Below, piece after piece: positions 7,864 to 16,669 of a stretch of 64,000 nt of DNA; position 1 is the stretch's first letter, and each line of letters starts with the position of its first letter. The translations under genes were made by a program, and so were the position numbers. The DNA lies in assembly GCA_041661625.1 (NCBI GenBank), contig JBAZUB010000002.1, positions 124,001 through 188,000 of the forward strand, given 5' to 3'. This DNA is from Patescibacteria group bacterium (GTDB lineage: Bacteria > Patescibacteriota > Patescibacteriia > JAHIZJ01). Under the pieces are notes generated by a model, which saw only the letters and a list, made by a program, of their open reading frames with translations, searched no databases and was not told the DNA's origin.

Positions 7864-7995
7864 ACCAAAAACACACAGTTTATCCACAAAGCGTAAGCGT
7901 ATGATGAATCAGATCCTAACTCTCAATACATCAGGCGGTTAGCCGGTATTCTTACGTTCTGCTAAACATACCGCCGCCTGAAGGCGGATTTTTTA
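7864..7995 (+). ncRNA. Candidate small RNA or attenuated leader of the 23S unit
   Basis: A ~132-nt transcript is framed by a -35 TTGACA promoter and a terminator (CCGCC-TGAA-GGCGG plus six T, 7974-7994). It contains a 13-codon ORF (7901-7942) without a ribosome site. The sequence TCAGGCGG (7932-7939), at the end of that ORF, can pair with CCGCCTGA (7974-7981), which would break the terminator hairpin. This is the geometry of an attenuator. It could instead be an independent small RNA. I recognise no known RNA family. Confidence 0.45.
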
Positions 7996-8089
7996 TATCA
8001 AACTAGGTCGCTCTTTCCGGAATAAAACTTTGAGCATCGAAGCTGGTTGAAAACAGTTTTTCCCTCGGCTTTGGTCCTTATATATAGAA

Positions 8090-8490
8090 GTCGAATGCTG
8101 ATGAGGCGACCCGTGCTTGTTAGGTGCCGAGGGGTTTTCTCTGATGCGTTCGTGGACGCTCTGCCCAAAGGAATTAGCTTGGCTTGCCAGGTTGAAAGGC
8201 CGAGGCGGAGCGTCCTGCATGCACGGGCGCGGTCGTGCCTACCCCCTCGAGTCACCCGGCGACTCATGGGCACGACTCGCGCCCCCTATGTTGCGCCCCA
8301 GTGTTTGAGAGTCTTGAGGGTTGGTGACACATTCCTCCGGGGCTTCCTTCACTGCGGTGCGCTCCTTTCATCAGTACATTGACATCCGACGTTCTGGACT
8401 AAGTTCCAGCGGGGGACGATAGTTGTGAGGACTCAGCCGACACAGCCGAGATTCCTGACGCTACAGTCCGATGTCGGATGTCAACTTCTC
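8090..8490 (+). ncRNA. GC-rich structured region upstream of 23S, family not recognised
   Basis: The base composition jumps and several strong helices are visible. GGGCGCGGTCGTGCC (8226-8240) pairs with GGCACGACTCGCGCCC (8268-8283) and encloses GAGTC/GACTC. TTGACATCCGAC (8382-8393) pairs with GTCGGATGTCAA (8470-8481). I looked for RNase P, tmRNA, SRP RNA and 16S signatures and found none. It may be the leader of the 23S precursor or a separate structured RNA. The open frames across it (for example 8047-8382) look like chance. Confidence 0.4.
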
Positions 8491-9542
8491 TCTTTGAACT
8501 GATACGGGAATGAATGGCTCCTAATCGAGTCGATTTGTTCCCGCGTCCGTTCAAGATAATATCTACGGGCGTTGGGGCGCTTAGCGTTTGGTCAAGATCG
8601 AGGCGCCGCCGAGCACTCGACTGAGACGTGCTAATGTACGTCGAAGAAGAGGCGGAGGCGGTAACGATGAGATTGACCGAAAGCTTCTTAGGCGGACGGG
8701 CTTAGCCCGGCCGATAAGAAGCGGCGCAAGCGACCCTCGAACTTTGACAATTGAATACGAAGAGAAGTAAAGGGTAACAAATTGCAATTGAGCATAGTCT
8801 CAGTCAGCAAGTAAGCATAGTAGTATACGTACATTGTGCGTACGTTTGTGATTAGTCCAAGTAAATCGGGACAACACAAGAGCATATGGTGGATGCCTAG
8901 ACACTAAAAGACGATGAAGGACGTCGCAGCCTGCGATAAGCCTCGGGGAGGTGGCAAGCAACCTATGATCCGGGGATTTCCGAATGGGGTAACCCGTCCG
9001 TTGTAAACAACGAGACATATCATACTGAATACATAGGTATGATAAGACGACCCAGCGAATTGAAACATCTTAGTAGCTGGAGGAAAAGAAACGAAGTTCC
9101 TTTGTTAATATTTCGACCCGCCCAGCCGCCTATTTAATAGGTAGTTGGGAAGCGGAATTTTAGCAGAGGCTATTCCCTTAGTAGTGGCGAGCGAACAGGG
9201 ATGAGCCCAAACCATTAGTGCCGTTCCGCGCAAGCGGAGCAAGGGTACAAGCCTTAATGCATTAGTGGCGTTGTGAGTGATTACGTCTGGAGCTTGTGCT
9301 ACCAGGATGAAGCGATACGAAAGAGATCTTTCCTAGAAGAATCCGCTGGAAAGCGGGGCCGAAGAAGGTGATAGCCCTGTAATCGAAAGGAGGTTTCTGC
9401 TTCATGGTAATTTTACTCGAGTACCACAGGACACGAGAAATCCTGTGGGAATCCGGGACGACTATAAAAGTCTTGTCGCTTATGCGTTGCGCAAGCAACG
9501 TATGGGTGGCGAGATGTCCCAAGGCTAAATACTTTTAGTGAT

Positions 9543-9579
<37 letters not shown>

Positions 9580-9706
9580 CACCCCGGTGAGGGGAATGAA
9601 ATAGTATCTGAAACCATATGCTTACAAGGAGTCGGAGCCCGCTTTCGCTTTCCGCTGCGCTTCAAGCTACAGCGGGCAGGCCCGTTTTCATGAATAATGA
9701 AGATGG

Positions 9707-9752
9707 GGCTTGCCCACCGAAGCTCAAGCGAAGCGTAGAGCGAAGGTGGGTG
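9707..9752 (+). repeat. 46-nt palindromic repeat inside 23S, copy 1
   Basis: The segment begins GGCTTGCCCACC and ends GGTGGGTG, so its ends pair. It matches a second copy at 10775-10820 at 42 of 46 positions and lies in an expansion of the 23S gene. It resembles the dispersed CCTGCC/GGCAGG palindromes elsewhere in the window. Confidence 0.7.
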
Positions 9753-10774
9753 ACGGCGTGCCTATTGAAGAATGAACCAACGAGTTAATTGGGTGCAGTC
9801 TGGTTAAGCCCGTTAGGGCGCAGCCACAGTGAAAGCGAGCATGAATAATGCGCATGAGGCTGATTCGGCGGCCGTCGGCAACGGCGACTGGCGATTCATT
9901 TCTCAAGATTGTACTCATTAGACCCGAAACCGGGTGATCTATCCATGGCCAGGTTGAAGGTGGGGTTACACCCACTGGAGGACCGAACCCACTAGCCGTG
10001 CAACACTAGGGGATGAGTTGTGGATAGCGGAGAAATTCCAATCGAACCCGGCAATAGCTGGTTCTCCTCGAAATAGCTTTAGGGCTAGCCTAGTAAACAT
10101 CTAATCTGAGGTAGAGCACTGAATGAGCGTGGATGGCTTTTGCCTACTACGTTCAACCAAACTCCGAATGCGGATGATGATAATTACTGGAGTCAGACCG
10201 TGGGGTCTAAGCTTCACAGGTCGAAAGGGAAACAGCCCAGATCGCAGTCTAAGGTCCCTAAATCTCGATTCAGTGTTAAAGGTGGTGGAACGACTTATAC
10301 AACTAGGAGGTTGGCTTAGAAGCAGCCATCCTTTAAAGAAAGCGTAATAGCTCACTAGTCAAGTTATTCTGCGCCGAAAATTAACGGGGCTTAAATCGAG
10401 TACCGAAGACGCGAACTCGTTCTGCTTTTGCAGGACGTTTGGTAGAGGAGCGTTTTGTATCCGCTGAAGTCGTTTCGCGAGGAACGGTGGAGGATACAGA
10501 AGTGAGAATGTTGGTATGAGTAGCACAAATCCGGGTGAGAACCCCGGACACCGAAAGCTCAAGGTTTCCTGGGCAACGCAAATCGTCTCAGGGTTAGGCG
10601 GTCCTAAGTCCAAGCCGAAAGGCGTAAGCGATGGACAGCTGGTTAATATTCCAGCCCTTCCTAGCGGTTATCTTCTTCTGACACATCTGGAACGTTCCGG
10701 CGGGCTATTGGTTATGCCCGTCCCCCCATCTTCGCTTTTCATTTCACGAAAAGCTACGATGGACAGGCTGTAAT

Positions 10775-10820
10775 GGCTTGCCCACCGAAGCTCAAGTGGA
10801 ACGCAGAGCGAAGGTGGGTG
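10775..10820 (+). repeat. 46-nt palindromic repeat inside 23S, copy 2
   Basis: Second copy of the repeat at 9707-9752, with four mismatches. Two near-identical hairpins at separate sites of one rRNA gene point to insertion or gene conversion rather than chance. Confidence 0.7.
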
Positions 10821-11216
10821 GAAAGAGAAAGCTACGGCTGACTCGATCAGAGTAGACTGGGTGTCAAGAAAAGGAAGAAGGTGTGCACCGTGAGGAATCC
10901 GTACCGCAAACCGACACAGGTGAGCAGCCACACTGGAGTGGTAAGGTGAACGAGAGAACCCTCGTTAAGGAACTCGGCAAAATAACGGCCGTAACTTCGG
11001 GATAAGGCCTCCCGGTACCAGGCGCGCAAGCGCTTCGGTACGGGGCTCAGTTAATGAACTCAAGCGACTGTTTAACAAAAACACAGGTCCCTGCAAAACC
11101 GTAAGGTGACGTATAGGGGCTGATGCCTGGCCAGTGTCAGAACGTTAAGCCAAGGGGTGAGAGCCTCGAGGCCAAGCGCTGATGAACGCCGGCGGTAACT
11201 ATAACCGTCCTAAGGT

Positions 11217-11873
11217 TAGCCGAATCATGAAAATGGTGCGGCTAAGGACTGGGACGGTTAAAAAACCGAGTTAACAGTTATGTGCAGTAAAGAAAAGTAA
11301 CTGCCTCATTCCGCAGTAATGCGGGATTGGTCCATAAACACTTGACTATATCGGTGAAACTCCGGTCGGATGACCGGACAATACCGAGGGAAGTCTTTCG
11401 AAGTTGAGAGAAGGAACACAAGAGTGGGAATGTGTAGAGCAATTAGCATCGTCAGTCGGGCGATGTGCTCTCTATAGCCAAAGTACACGGCTATTGTGCT
11501 GGCATAGACAAGCGGGATACGTGGTAAAGAGCGGATTCTTAGTCCGAAAACCTACCAACACCATCAGCGCATACGCCAGCAATGGAGGTTTCAATCCTCC
11601 CATTCCTCACTATCCTTTGGGAAGCCACTAGTGCTTCCCACTTTCTCCCAACTTCGGAATGACCCCGTAGAGACTAAACGTCGGGCATCCATTTAATAAT
11701 ATGGATGAAGATATAGTCCAATCTCACTGGTAACAGCGAGCGCTCTTCCAGCAAGTGTCGTCAAGGAGGACAAGCGTCGAATTAATTTCGCGCGCAGTCT
11801 GACGCCGACGACACCATAAAGGGAAAGGGGGAGCATCGGAGGGGGAAACCGTAGGTTTCCCACCCGAGTAATG
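11217..11873 (+). other. Group I intron in 23S at the I-CeuI position
   Basis: Conserved 23S sequence CCGTCCTAAGGT (to 11216) is interrupted for 657 nt and resumes with AGCGAAATTCC at 11874. This is the site cleaved by I-CeuI in other organisms and a known group I intron position (E. coli about 1923). Core elements are visible: a P-like ACAATACCGAGGGAAG (11378-11393), an R-like TAGAGACTAAACG (11668-11680) and an S-like AAGATATAGTCC (11708-11719). The last intron base before the 3' exon is G, as expected. No LAGLIDADG or HNH endonuclease frame is visible. The exact 5' splice site is inferred from exon alignment. Confidence 0.88.
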
Positions 11874-11926
<53 letters not shown>

Positions 11927-12177
11927 GAGAACTCTCTCAACGAGGGACTCGGCGAAATTGCAAGACCGGTAAAGATGCCGGTTACCCACGGCTAGACGAA
12001 AAGACCCCGTGAAGCTTTACTACACCTTGATATTGACCTAAGGTTTATTCTATTTGAGCATAGGTGGGAGACTTTGAAGTATCGACGCCAGTCGGTATGG
12101 AGTCACCAGTGAGATACCACCTTGAATGAGTTTTATGTCTCACCCCTCGCCTTTACAGAGGCTGGGGGACAGTGTCT

Positions 12178-12226
<49 letters not shown>

Positions 12227-12434
12227 TTTACAAAGGTTGGCTAAGTCCCGATGGAAACGGGACGCGTCGCGCAAAGGCACAAGCCAGCTTTACTGCAAGG
12301 GCGGCAACCCGAGCAGTTGCGAAAGCAGAACTTAGTGATCCGACCGTACGTAATAGGACGGCGGAAGCTCAACGGATAAAAGCTACTCCGGGGATAACAG
12401 GCTTATCGCGCCCAAGCGTCCACAGCGACGGCGC

Positions 12435-12475
<41 letters not shown>

Positions 12476-12506
12476 AAGAAGCTCCCAAGGGTTTGGCTGT
12501 TCGCCA

Positions 12507-12558
<52 letters not shown>

Positions 12559-12972
12559 CTATCTGTCGTGGGCGTTGGATGTTTGAAAGAAGACTCTTCT
12601 CTAGTACGAGAGGACCGAGAAGAACGAACCTCTGGTGAGTGAGCTGTCCTACCAAGGGCATGAGCTCAGTAGCTATGTTCGGCCAGGATAAACGCTGAAA
12701 GCATCTAAGCGTGAAACCTTCTTCAAGATGAGACATCCTTTAAGATTCCAAGGAGATGACTTGGTTGATAGGCTCTAGGTGTAAGGCCCGTAAGGGTTTG
12801 AGCCGAGGAGTACTAATAGATCGTAAGTCCCGATTTACTTCGAGTAATCAGAAATACTTCTCTTCGTATTCAGTTGCCTAAGTCCCCTGCGTACGTTACT
12901 GATTGTCCGGACGAAGATCGTTCGAAACAGCAACCTACGCAGAAGACATGAAATGGTTATTGTGGTAATATC

Positions 12973-13080
12973 ATGATCAAGAAATATAAAGTATCACTGA
13001 CATTGTTGCTCCTGTTCTTTGCGGTTACTGTTTTTATCACCATGGTATTGTGGCTGACGCCTGACGCGCTCACGCTCTAA
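12973..13080 (+). CDS. Possible 35-residue single-pass membrane peptide in the 23S-5S spacer
   Basis: A 36-codon ORF begins MIKKYK and continues with a hydrophobic helix (LTLLLLFFAVTVFITMVLWL), then TPDALTL. The layout, basic N-terminus plus one membrane helix, is typical of a small membrane peptide. It sits between the 23S 3' end and 5S and would be co-transcribed with rRNA. No Shine-Dalgarno is seen. The spacer has no other role I can identify. It may be a chance ORF. Confidence 0.4.
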   Translation: MIKKYKVSLTLLLLFFAVTVFITMVLWLTPDALTL

Positions 13081-13145
13081 CCGCCAGCCAGCTCTTTATC
13101 AAAAGCAGTCCGTTTGCCTTCCGATGATCGATGATCGAGATTATA

Positions 13146-13266
13146 TTTCCCGGTGTCTCAAGTGATGAGGCCACACCCGATCCCATCCCGAACTCGGCCG
13201 TTAAGCTCATCAACGCTGATGATACTTGTGCCTATGCACGTGGGAAAGTAAGCCGATGCCGGGAAA
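13146..13266 (+). rRNA. rrf: 5S ribosomal RNA gene
   Basis: About 120 nt with the 5S landmark CCCGATCCCATCCCGAACTC. Its ends lie within a perfect 15-bp stem (13139-13153 with 13259-13273) that includes the TTTCCCGG/CCGGGAAA helix I and a processing extension. It follows 23S by about 310 nt. Confidence 0.93.
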
Positions 13267-13273
13267 TATAATC

Positions 13274-13510
13274 TTGATCAAATTCTGCGCTGATCTATAC
13301 ACCCAAACCGCCGTTGGGAAAGCTGAGCTCTGCGCCATAAATGGTACAGAGCGAAGTCCCGCATTGATGAGCGAAGCGAATCAAGTGCGGGATAGGCCGA
13401 CCACGCACCGCGCTGGGTGCGGGGCACGTGCCCGGAATTATGAATTTGATTGCCGAATCTTCGGAAGACAAATGGACCGCTGTCGTGTTACACGAGGCGC
13501 GCCAGTACCG
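13274..13510 (+). other. rRNA operon 3' trailer with hairpin
   Basis: Between 5S and the terminator there is no convincing gene. A strong hairpin (13358-13368 with 13380-13391, CCCGCA/TGCGGG) has a loop GAGCGAAGCG of the same style as other hairpins in the window. Confidence 0.5.
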
Positions 13511-13514
13511 AAAG

Positions 13515-13537
13515 ACCCCCGAGGACGGGGGTTTTTC
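13515..13537 (+). terminator. Terminator of the 23S-5S operon
   Basis: CCCCC (13516-13520) pairs with GGGGG (13527-13531) around GAGGAC and is followed by five T residues. It closes the rRNA transcription unit. Confidence 0.85.
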
Positions 13538-13663
13538 AAATGCAATTAAGAATTAATAATTCGATAAATAAGAAGGCGGAGGCTTCTCTTGGGAGCTCTA
13601 TTATAATCAACTTAGTCTTACGTTTATGGGGACAGCGTTATCACTGGATTTATACCGGCTACG

Positions 13664-13672
13664 TGCTATAAT
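13664..13672 (+). promoter_or_regulatory. Extended -10 promoter of the nucleotidyltransferase operon
   Basis: TGC directly precedes TATAAT (13667-13672), an extended -10 box. No clear -35 is seen. The leader would be about 23 nt with no ribosome site. Confidence 0.5.
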
Positions 13673-13701
13673 ATAAAACCGAATATTATTAGACAGTTAC
13701 T

Positions 13702-14544
13702 ATGAACAAAGTGGGCCGACAGCGGTTAACTATCACGTTACGATCAGACGTATTGGGGCAGCTGGACGCGATTATAGACGGGGAGAAAATTCGCAACCGC
13801 TCCCACGCGATTGAGTATATCCTTAGTCAAAATTTGGGTCCAAAAATTAAACGAGCGGTGATTTTGGCCGGTGGCCATGGGGTCAAGATGCGGCCTTTTA
13901 CCTATGAGATGCCCAAGACGATGATCCCGGTCCGCGGTAAGCCGATTTTGCAGTATATTATCGAGTCATTGCGAGATGTTGGTCTAACCCAAATCACGAT
14001 CGTGATCGGTCGCCCGCTGGGTGAAAATATTCAGAAGTATTTCCATGATGGAGCCCAGTATGGTGTATCTATTACCTACGTCACTGAATCAAAAAATGCC
14101 GGCACAGCCGGCGCTCTCCGTCCGTTGAACAAAGTAATCCATGAACCATTTCTATTGTACTATGGTGATGTATTGGCGGATATCGACATTAGAGAGTTGA
14201 TGGAGTTTCACAAAGAACACGCTCCGGTAGTCAGCGCCGCACTCACCGCGACTGATCATTACTCCGATTACGGAGTCGTAAAACTCAAGGGCCACACCAT
14301 CGTTGATTTTGTGGAAAAACCAACCGACAAAGAATACCTAGGGCTTGTTAGCGCGGGTATATTTGTGGTCGAGCCGACTATATTTGACTACTTGCCCGAC
14401 AAACAGCCAGCCAGTCTGGAAGAAGACGTATTGCCGAAATTAATTAAAACAAAAAAACTGAACGGTTACCCATTTTCGGGACGATGGTACGATATTTCCA
14501 CGCCGGAAATATATGAGCATGTATTGAAAGAGTGGACTAAATAA
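13702..14544 (+). CDS. Ribbon-helix-helix domain fused to a sugar-1-phosphate nucleotidyltransferase
   Basis: A 280-residue protein. Residues 1-~48 form a CopG-type ribbon-helix-helix DNA-binding domain (RLTITLRSDVLGQLD...RNRSHAIEYILSQNL). From residue 53 on is a nucleotidyltransferase fold (RAVILAGGHGVKMRP, MPKTMIPVRGKPILQYII, LLYYGDVLADID, FVEKPT, GIFVVEP). That family joins sugar-1-phosphates to NTPs to make NDP-sugars. The usual GGxGTRL signature is altered to GGHGVKM, so catalysis is uncertain. A TrmB-like regulator follows 11 nt downstream. The fusion suggests a sugar-nucleotide enzyme or sensor that also binds DNA. That role is inference. Confidence 0.85.
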   Translation: MNKVGRQRLTITLRSDVLGQLDAIIDGEKIRNRSHAIEYILSQNLGPKIKRAVILAGGHGVKMRPFTYEMPKTMIPVRGKPILQYIIESLRDVGLTQITIVIGRPLGENIQKYFHDGAQYGVSITYVTESKNAGTAGALRPLNKVIHEPFLLYYGDVLADIDIRELMEFHKEHAPVVSAALTATDHYSDYGVVKLKGHTIVDFVEKPTDKEYLGLVSAGIFVVEPTIFDYLPDKQPASLEEDVLPKLIKTKKLNGYPFSGRWYDISTPEIYEHVLKEWTK

Positions 14545-14555
14545 ATTCACACTTC

Positions 14556-15326
14556 ATGGTAGTTCAGCAATTACTACAAAAATTCGGATTTAGCGACAAA
14601 GAAATTCGTGTTTATCTGGCATTACTGAAACATGGACCTTCGCCAGTGCGCAAAATAGCTACTGCGACGGACATCAATCGCGGTACGACTTATGATATAT
14701 TAAAGTCACTGAAAGAGCAGGGATTGGTTTCGTATTACCATCAGGCGACTCACCAGTATTTTGTGGCCGAGGATCCCGAACGGCTTAATGACTTATTGGG
14801 CGAAAAACAGCGGGTGCTAGAAAATGCTCGCCAGGAACTTCAGGCAGCGATACCGGAATTGCGATCCATGCGCGAAGTCAGCGGTGGGAAACCGGTGGTA
14901 AAATTCTACGAAGGCGCCAACGGTATTAGAACCATATTATTAGACGTGCTCGATACTATGGCGCAAGCGCCGGTCAAGGAATACTGCGTTTACTCATCAG
15001 CCGATATCAGAAAGTACCTATATGAAAAGTTTCCCGATTATACCAAGCAGCGGATCAAGCGTAAAATTACCGTCAAAATAATTGCGCTGGGAGAAGGCGG
15101 CCAGGAACTGGGCATGGACGAACGCCGCTGGCTGTCTCAAAAAGAAGGCGCGCCGACTTACATAATAATCTACCACCACAAAACGGCACTTATTTCGGTC
15201 ACGGGCGACCAGACACCATTAGGCATTATTATCGAAGATGCCGGCTTGGCGCAGACGCAGAAATTTCTGTTTGAGAATCAGTGGCGGACGCTTTCTCGAT
15301 CATCCCATAACGGTGGCATGATATGA
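14556..15326 (+). CDS. TrmB-family transcriptional regulator
   Basis: A 256-residue protein. A winged helix-turn-helix (FGFSDKEIRVYLALLKHGPSPVRKIA...INRGTTYDILKSLKEQGLVSYY, about residues 10-65) is followed by a coiled-coil linker (~75-105). The C-terminal domain is of the TrmB/phospholipase-D-like type (~115-245). TrmB proteins regulate sugar uptake and metabolism in archaea and are common in Patescibacteria. It sits 11 nt after the RHH-nucleotidyltransferase gene and overlaps the next gene by 4 nt, so all three are likely one operon. The ligand is unknown. Confidence 0.85.
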   Translation: MVVQQLLQKFGFSDKEIRVYLALLKHGPSPVRKIATATDINRGTTYDILKSLKEQGLVSYYHQATHQYFVAEDPERLNDLLGEKQRVLENARQELQAAIPELRSMREVSGGKPVVKFYEGANGIRTILLDVLDTMAQAPVKEYCVYSSADIRKYLYEKFPDYTKQRIKRKITVKIIALGEGGQELGMDERRWLSQKEGAPTYIIIYHHKTALISVTGDQTPLGIIIEDAGLAQTQKFLFENQWRTLSRSSHNGGMI

Positions 15327-15622
15327 GAAAATACTATTCGAAATTATCAAAAATAAACAAAACTATATTTCTAGTTTTGACTATACCGATATTTGTTTTG
15401 GTCGGGAGTGTGGTCGGCCTGGTGCTGGGGATGTTAGTAATTAATTTATTCCCAGATAAATGTACGACCGTGGGCATTACCACAGTTTGCGGCAATACAG
15501 GCGAGTTGTTGGGATTCAGCGGCTACTCGTTAACTGCTTTTGTGGGAGTGTTAATTGGAGCGATTGCGATGTTTTTGTGGTATGGGTATCTTGTGTTTGG
15601 GTGGAAAAAGAAACAAGGTTGA
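15323..15622 (+). CDS. Small membrane protein, two or three helices, unknown
   Basis: A 99-residue protein with hydrophobic segments at about residues 15-42 and 66-92 and a basic C-terminus (FGWKKKQG). A short loop between them has two Cys (CTTVGITTVC). Its ATG overlaps the TGA of the TrmB-like gene (ATGA), implying translational coupling. I do not recognise a family. Confidence 0.65.
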   Translation: MRKYYSKLSKINKTIFLVLTIPIFVLVGSVVGLVLGMLVINLFPDKCTTVGITTVCGNTGELLGFSGYSLTAFVGVLIGAIAMFLWYGYLVFGWKKKQG

Positions 15623-15672
15623 AAGCTGATATAAGCATATCGGATACTTTGCGGCACGGGTTTAATTAATCC

Positions 15673-15701
15673 TTGATTATTTTGGCTTAAGAGGTTACAA
15701 T
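15673..15701 (+). promoter_or_regulatory. Promoter of tRNA-Ser
   Basis: TTGATT (15673-15678), a 17-nt spacer and TACAAT (15696-15701). The expected start is near 15708, about 60 nt before the tRNA. Confidence 0.6.
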
Positions 15702-15768
15702 GCTTGCGTTCGCTGAAGTATGTTGTCTACAAAGCGGAGGCGTGCTTATAACAGAATGGTGTCAGTGC

Positions 15769-15855
15769 GGAGAGGTGGCCGAGTGGTTGAAGGCGCCGCT
15801 CTCGAAAAGCGGTAAGGCAGCAATGTCTTCGTGGGTTCAAATCCCACCCTCTCCG
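15769..15855 (+). tRNA. tRNA-Ser (anticodon CGA)
   Basis: An 87-nt class II tRNA. Acceptor GGAGAGG/CCTCTCC, D-arm TGGCCGAGTGG, anticodon arm CCGCT-CTCGAAA-AGCGG giving CGA (reads UCG), a long variable arm, T-arm GTGGG-TTCAAAT-CCCAC and discriminator G. CCA is not encoded (CAC follows). It is uninterrupted, unlike the two tRNA-Leu loci. Confidence 0.95.
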
Positions 15856-16067
15856 CACTGACTCGTTTCGAATCTCGCAGACCCCGCAAACGAGTCCGCG
15901 AGTTGTGCGGGGCTCCCGCCTCCGCTCTGTAGATTGTGGGCGGTCTCGTCCGGTCGTGCGACCGATCGAATGATCGCCGAAAACCGGTATACCTGCAAAG
16001 GTATCGCCCAGCTTAGCGGAGCCGCCTCCGCTTTGTTGGGCATATTAGTTCCACCAAGCCATGAGCC

Positions 16068-16095
16068 TTGACGCCCTCGGCGGTGTTGTTATGAT
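16068..16095 (+). promoter_or_regulatory. Promoter of the 150-residue orphan gene
   Basis: TTGACG (16068-16073), a 16-nt spacer and TATGAT (16090-16095). The short leader contains AAGGGAGGGT just before the ATG at 16124. Confidence 0.55.
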
Positions 16096-16123
16096 GAAAA
16101 TGGTGCCATGAAGGGAGGGTAGC

Positions 16124-16576
16124 ATGGACACAAACGGTGCTTCCGATCTTCTGTCTGAGGAAGATATTGCGATTCTCGAAGAGTATCGGGAATGCAGTTC
16201 GGTCAGCGGCTGGTTGTTCATTCTGGGGTTTCTGCTGACGGCCATGTTCAGCGCTCTGATTTACTTAAGCATCTTTGGCTGGGGTAAGCAGGTCGCCGCT
16301 TATCAGTGGTTCGTGAACCACATTCACCCCCTTGTCGTAGCAATGATCATTCTCGGGGTGTCGGGCCTGGTGGCTCGGTGTGCCGCCAAACGTCTACTGC
16401 GGGAACATCTGGCTCGAAGACGTGTGCGGATGATCTTGCTTCGGGATAATCCTAGATTGCTGGCATTGGCACGCAAGGTTTACGCGCATGCCGCCGATCT
16501 GCGGGCAGACGAAGATCTTTATGACAGTGCTTATTCGGTTCTGGGCGACAGATACTTCCAGCGGTTGTTTGCCTAA
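16124..16576 (+). CDS. Two-helix membrane protein, orphan
   Basis: A 150-residue protein. An acidic N-terminus (DLLSEEDIAILEEY) precedes two membrane helices at about residues 28-52 and 66-86. A basic, helical cytoplasmic tail follows (KRLLREHLARRRVRMILL...) and ends YFQRLFA. I do not recognise a family. It has its own promoter, a strong GGGAGGG ribosome site and a terminator overlapping the stop, so it is monocistronic. It belongs to the set of short orphan genes with strong ribosome sites seen in this window. Confidence 0.65.
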   Translation: MDTNGASDLLSEEDIAILEEYRECSSVSGWLFILGFLLTAMFSALIYLSIFGWGKQVAAYQWFVNHIHPLVVAMIILGVSGLVARCAAKRLLREHLARRRVRMILLRDNPRLLALARKVYAHAADLRADEDLYDSAYSVLGDRYFQRLFA

Positions 16577-16604
16577 GGCGCCCCATATCGGACGCCTGTT
16601 TCTT
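16576..16604 (+). terminator. Terminator of the 150-residue orphan gene
   Basis: AGGCG (16576-16580) pairs with CGCCT (16593-16597) and is followed by GTTTCTTTT. It begins at the stop codon. Confidence 0.65.
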
Positions 16605-16669
16605 TTGCCTGAATCCGATTTTAAAGTTACAATACCACTGACAGTGTCTGACAAAACAGACCCCAACAT

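Noticed and set aside
8047..8382. 111-codon plus-strand ORF upstream of 23S
   Set aside because: Arg/Leu/Cys-rich chance frame in GC-rich structured RNA; no ribosome site.
7000..8866. A 16S rRNA gene upstream of 23S
   Set aside because: None of the universal 16S landmarks (for example GTGCCAGCAGCCGCGGTAA or the anti-Shine-Dalgarno end) is present.
11404..11631. ORF inside the 23S intron as a homing endonuclease
   Set aside because: Only 75 codons, no LAGLIDADG, HNH or GIY-YIG motif, and it overlaps conserved intron helices.
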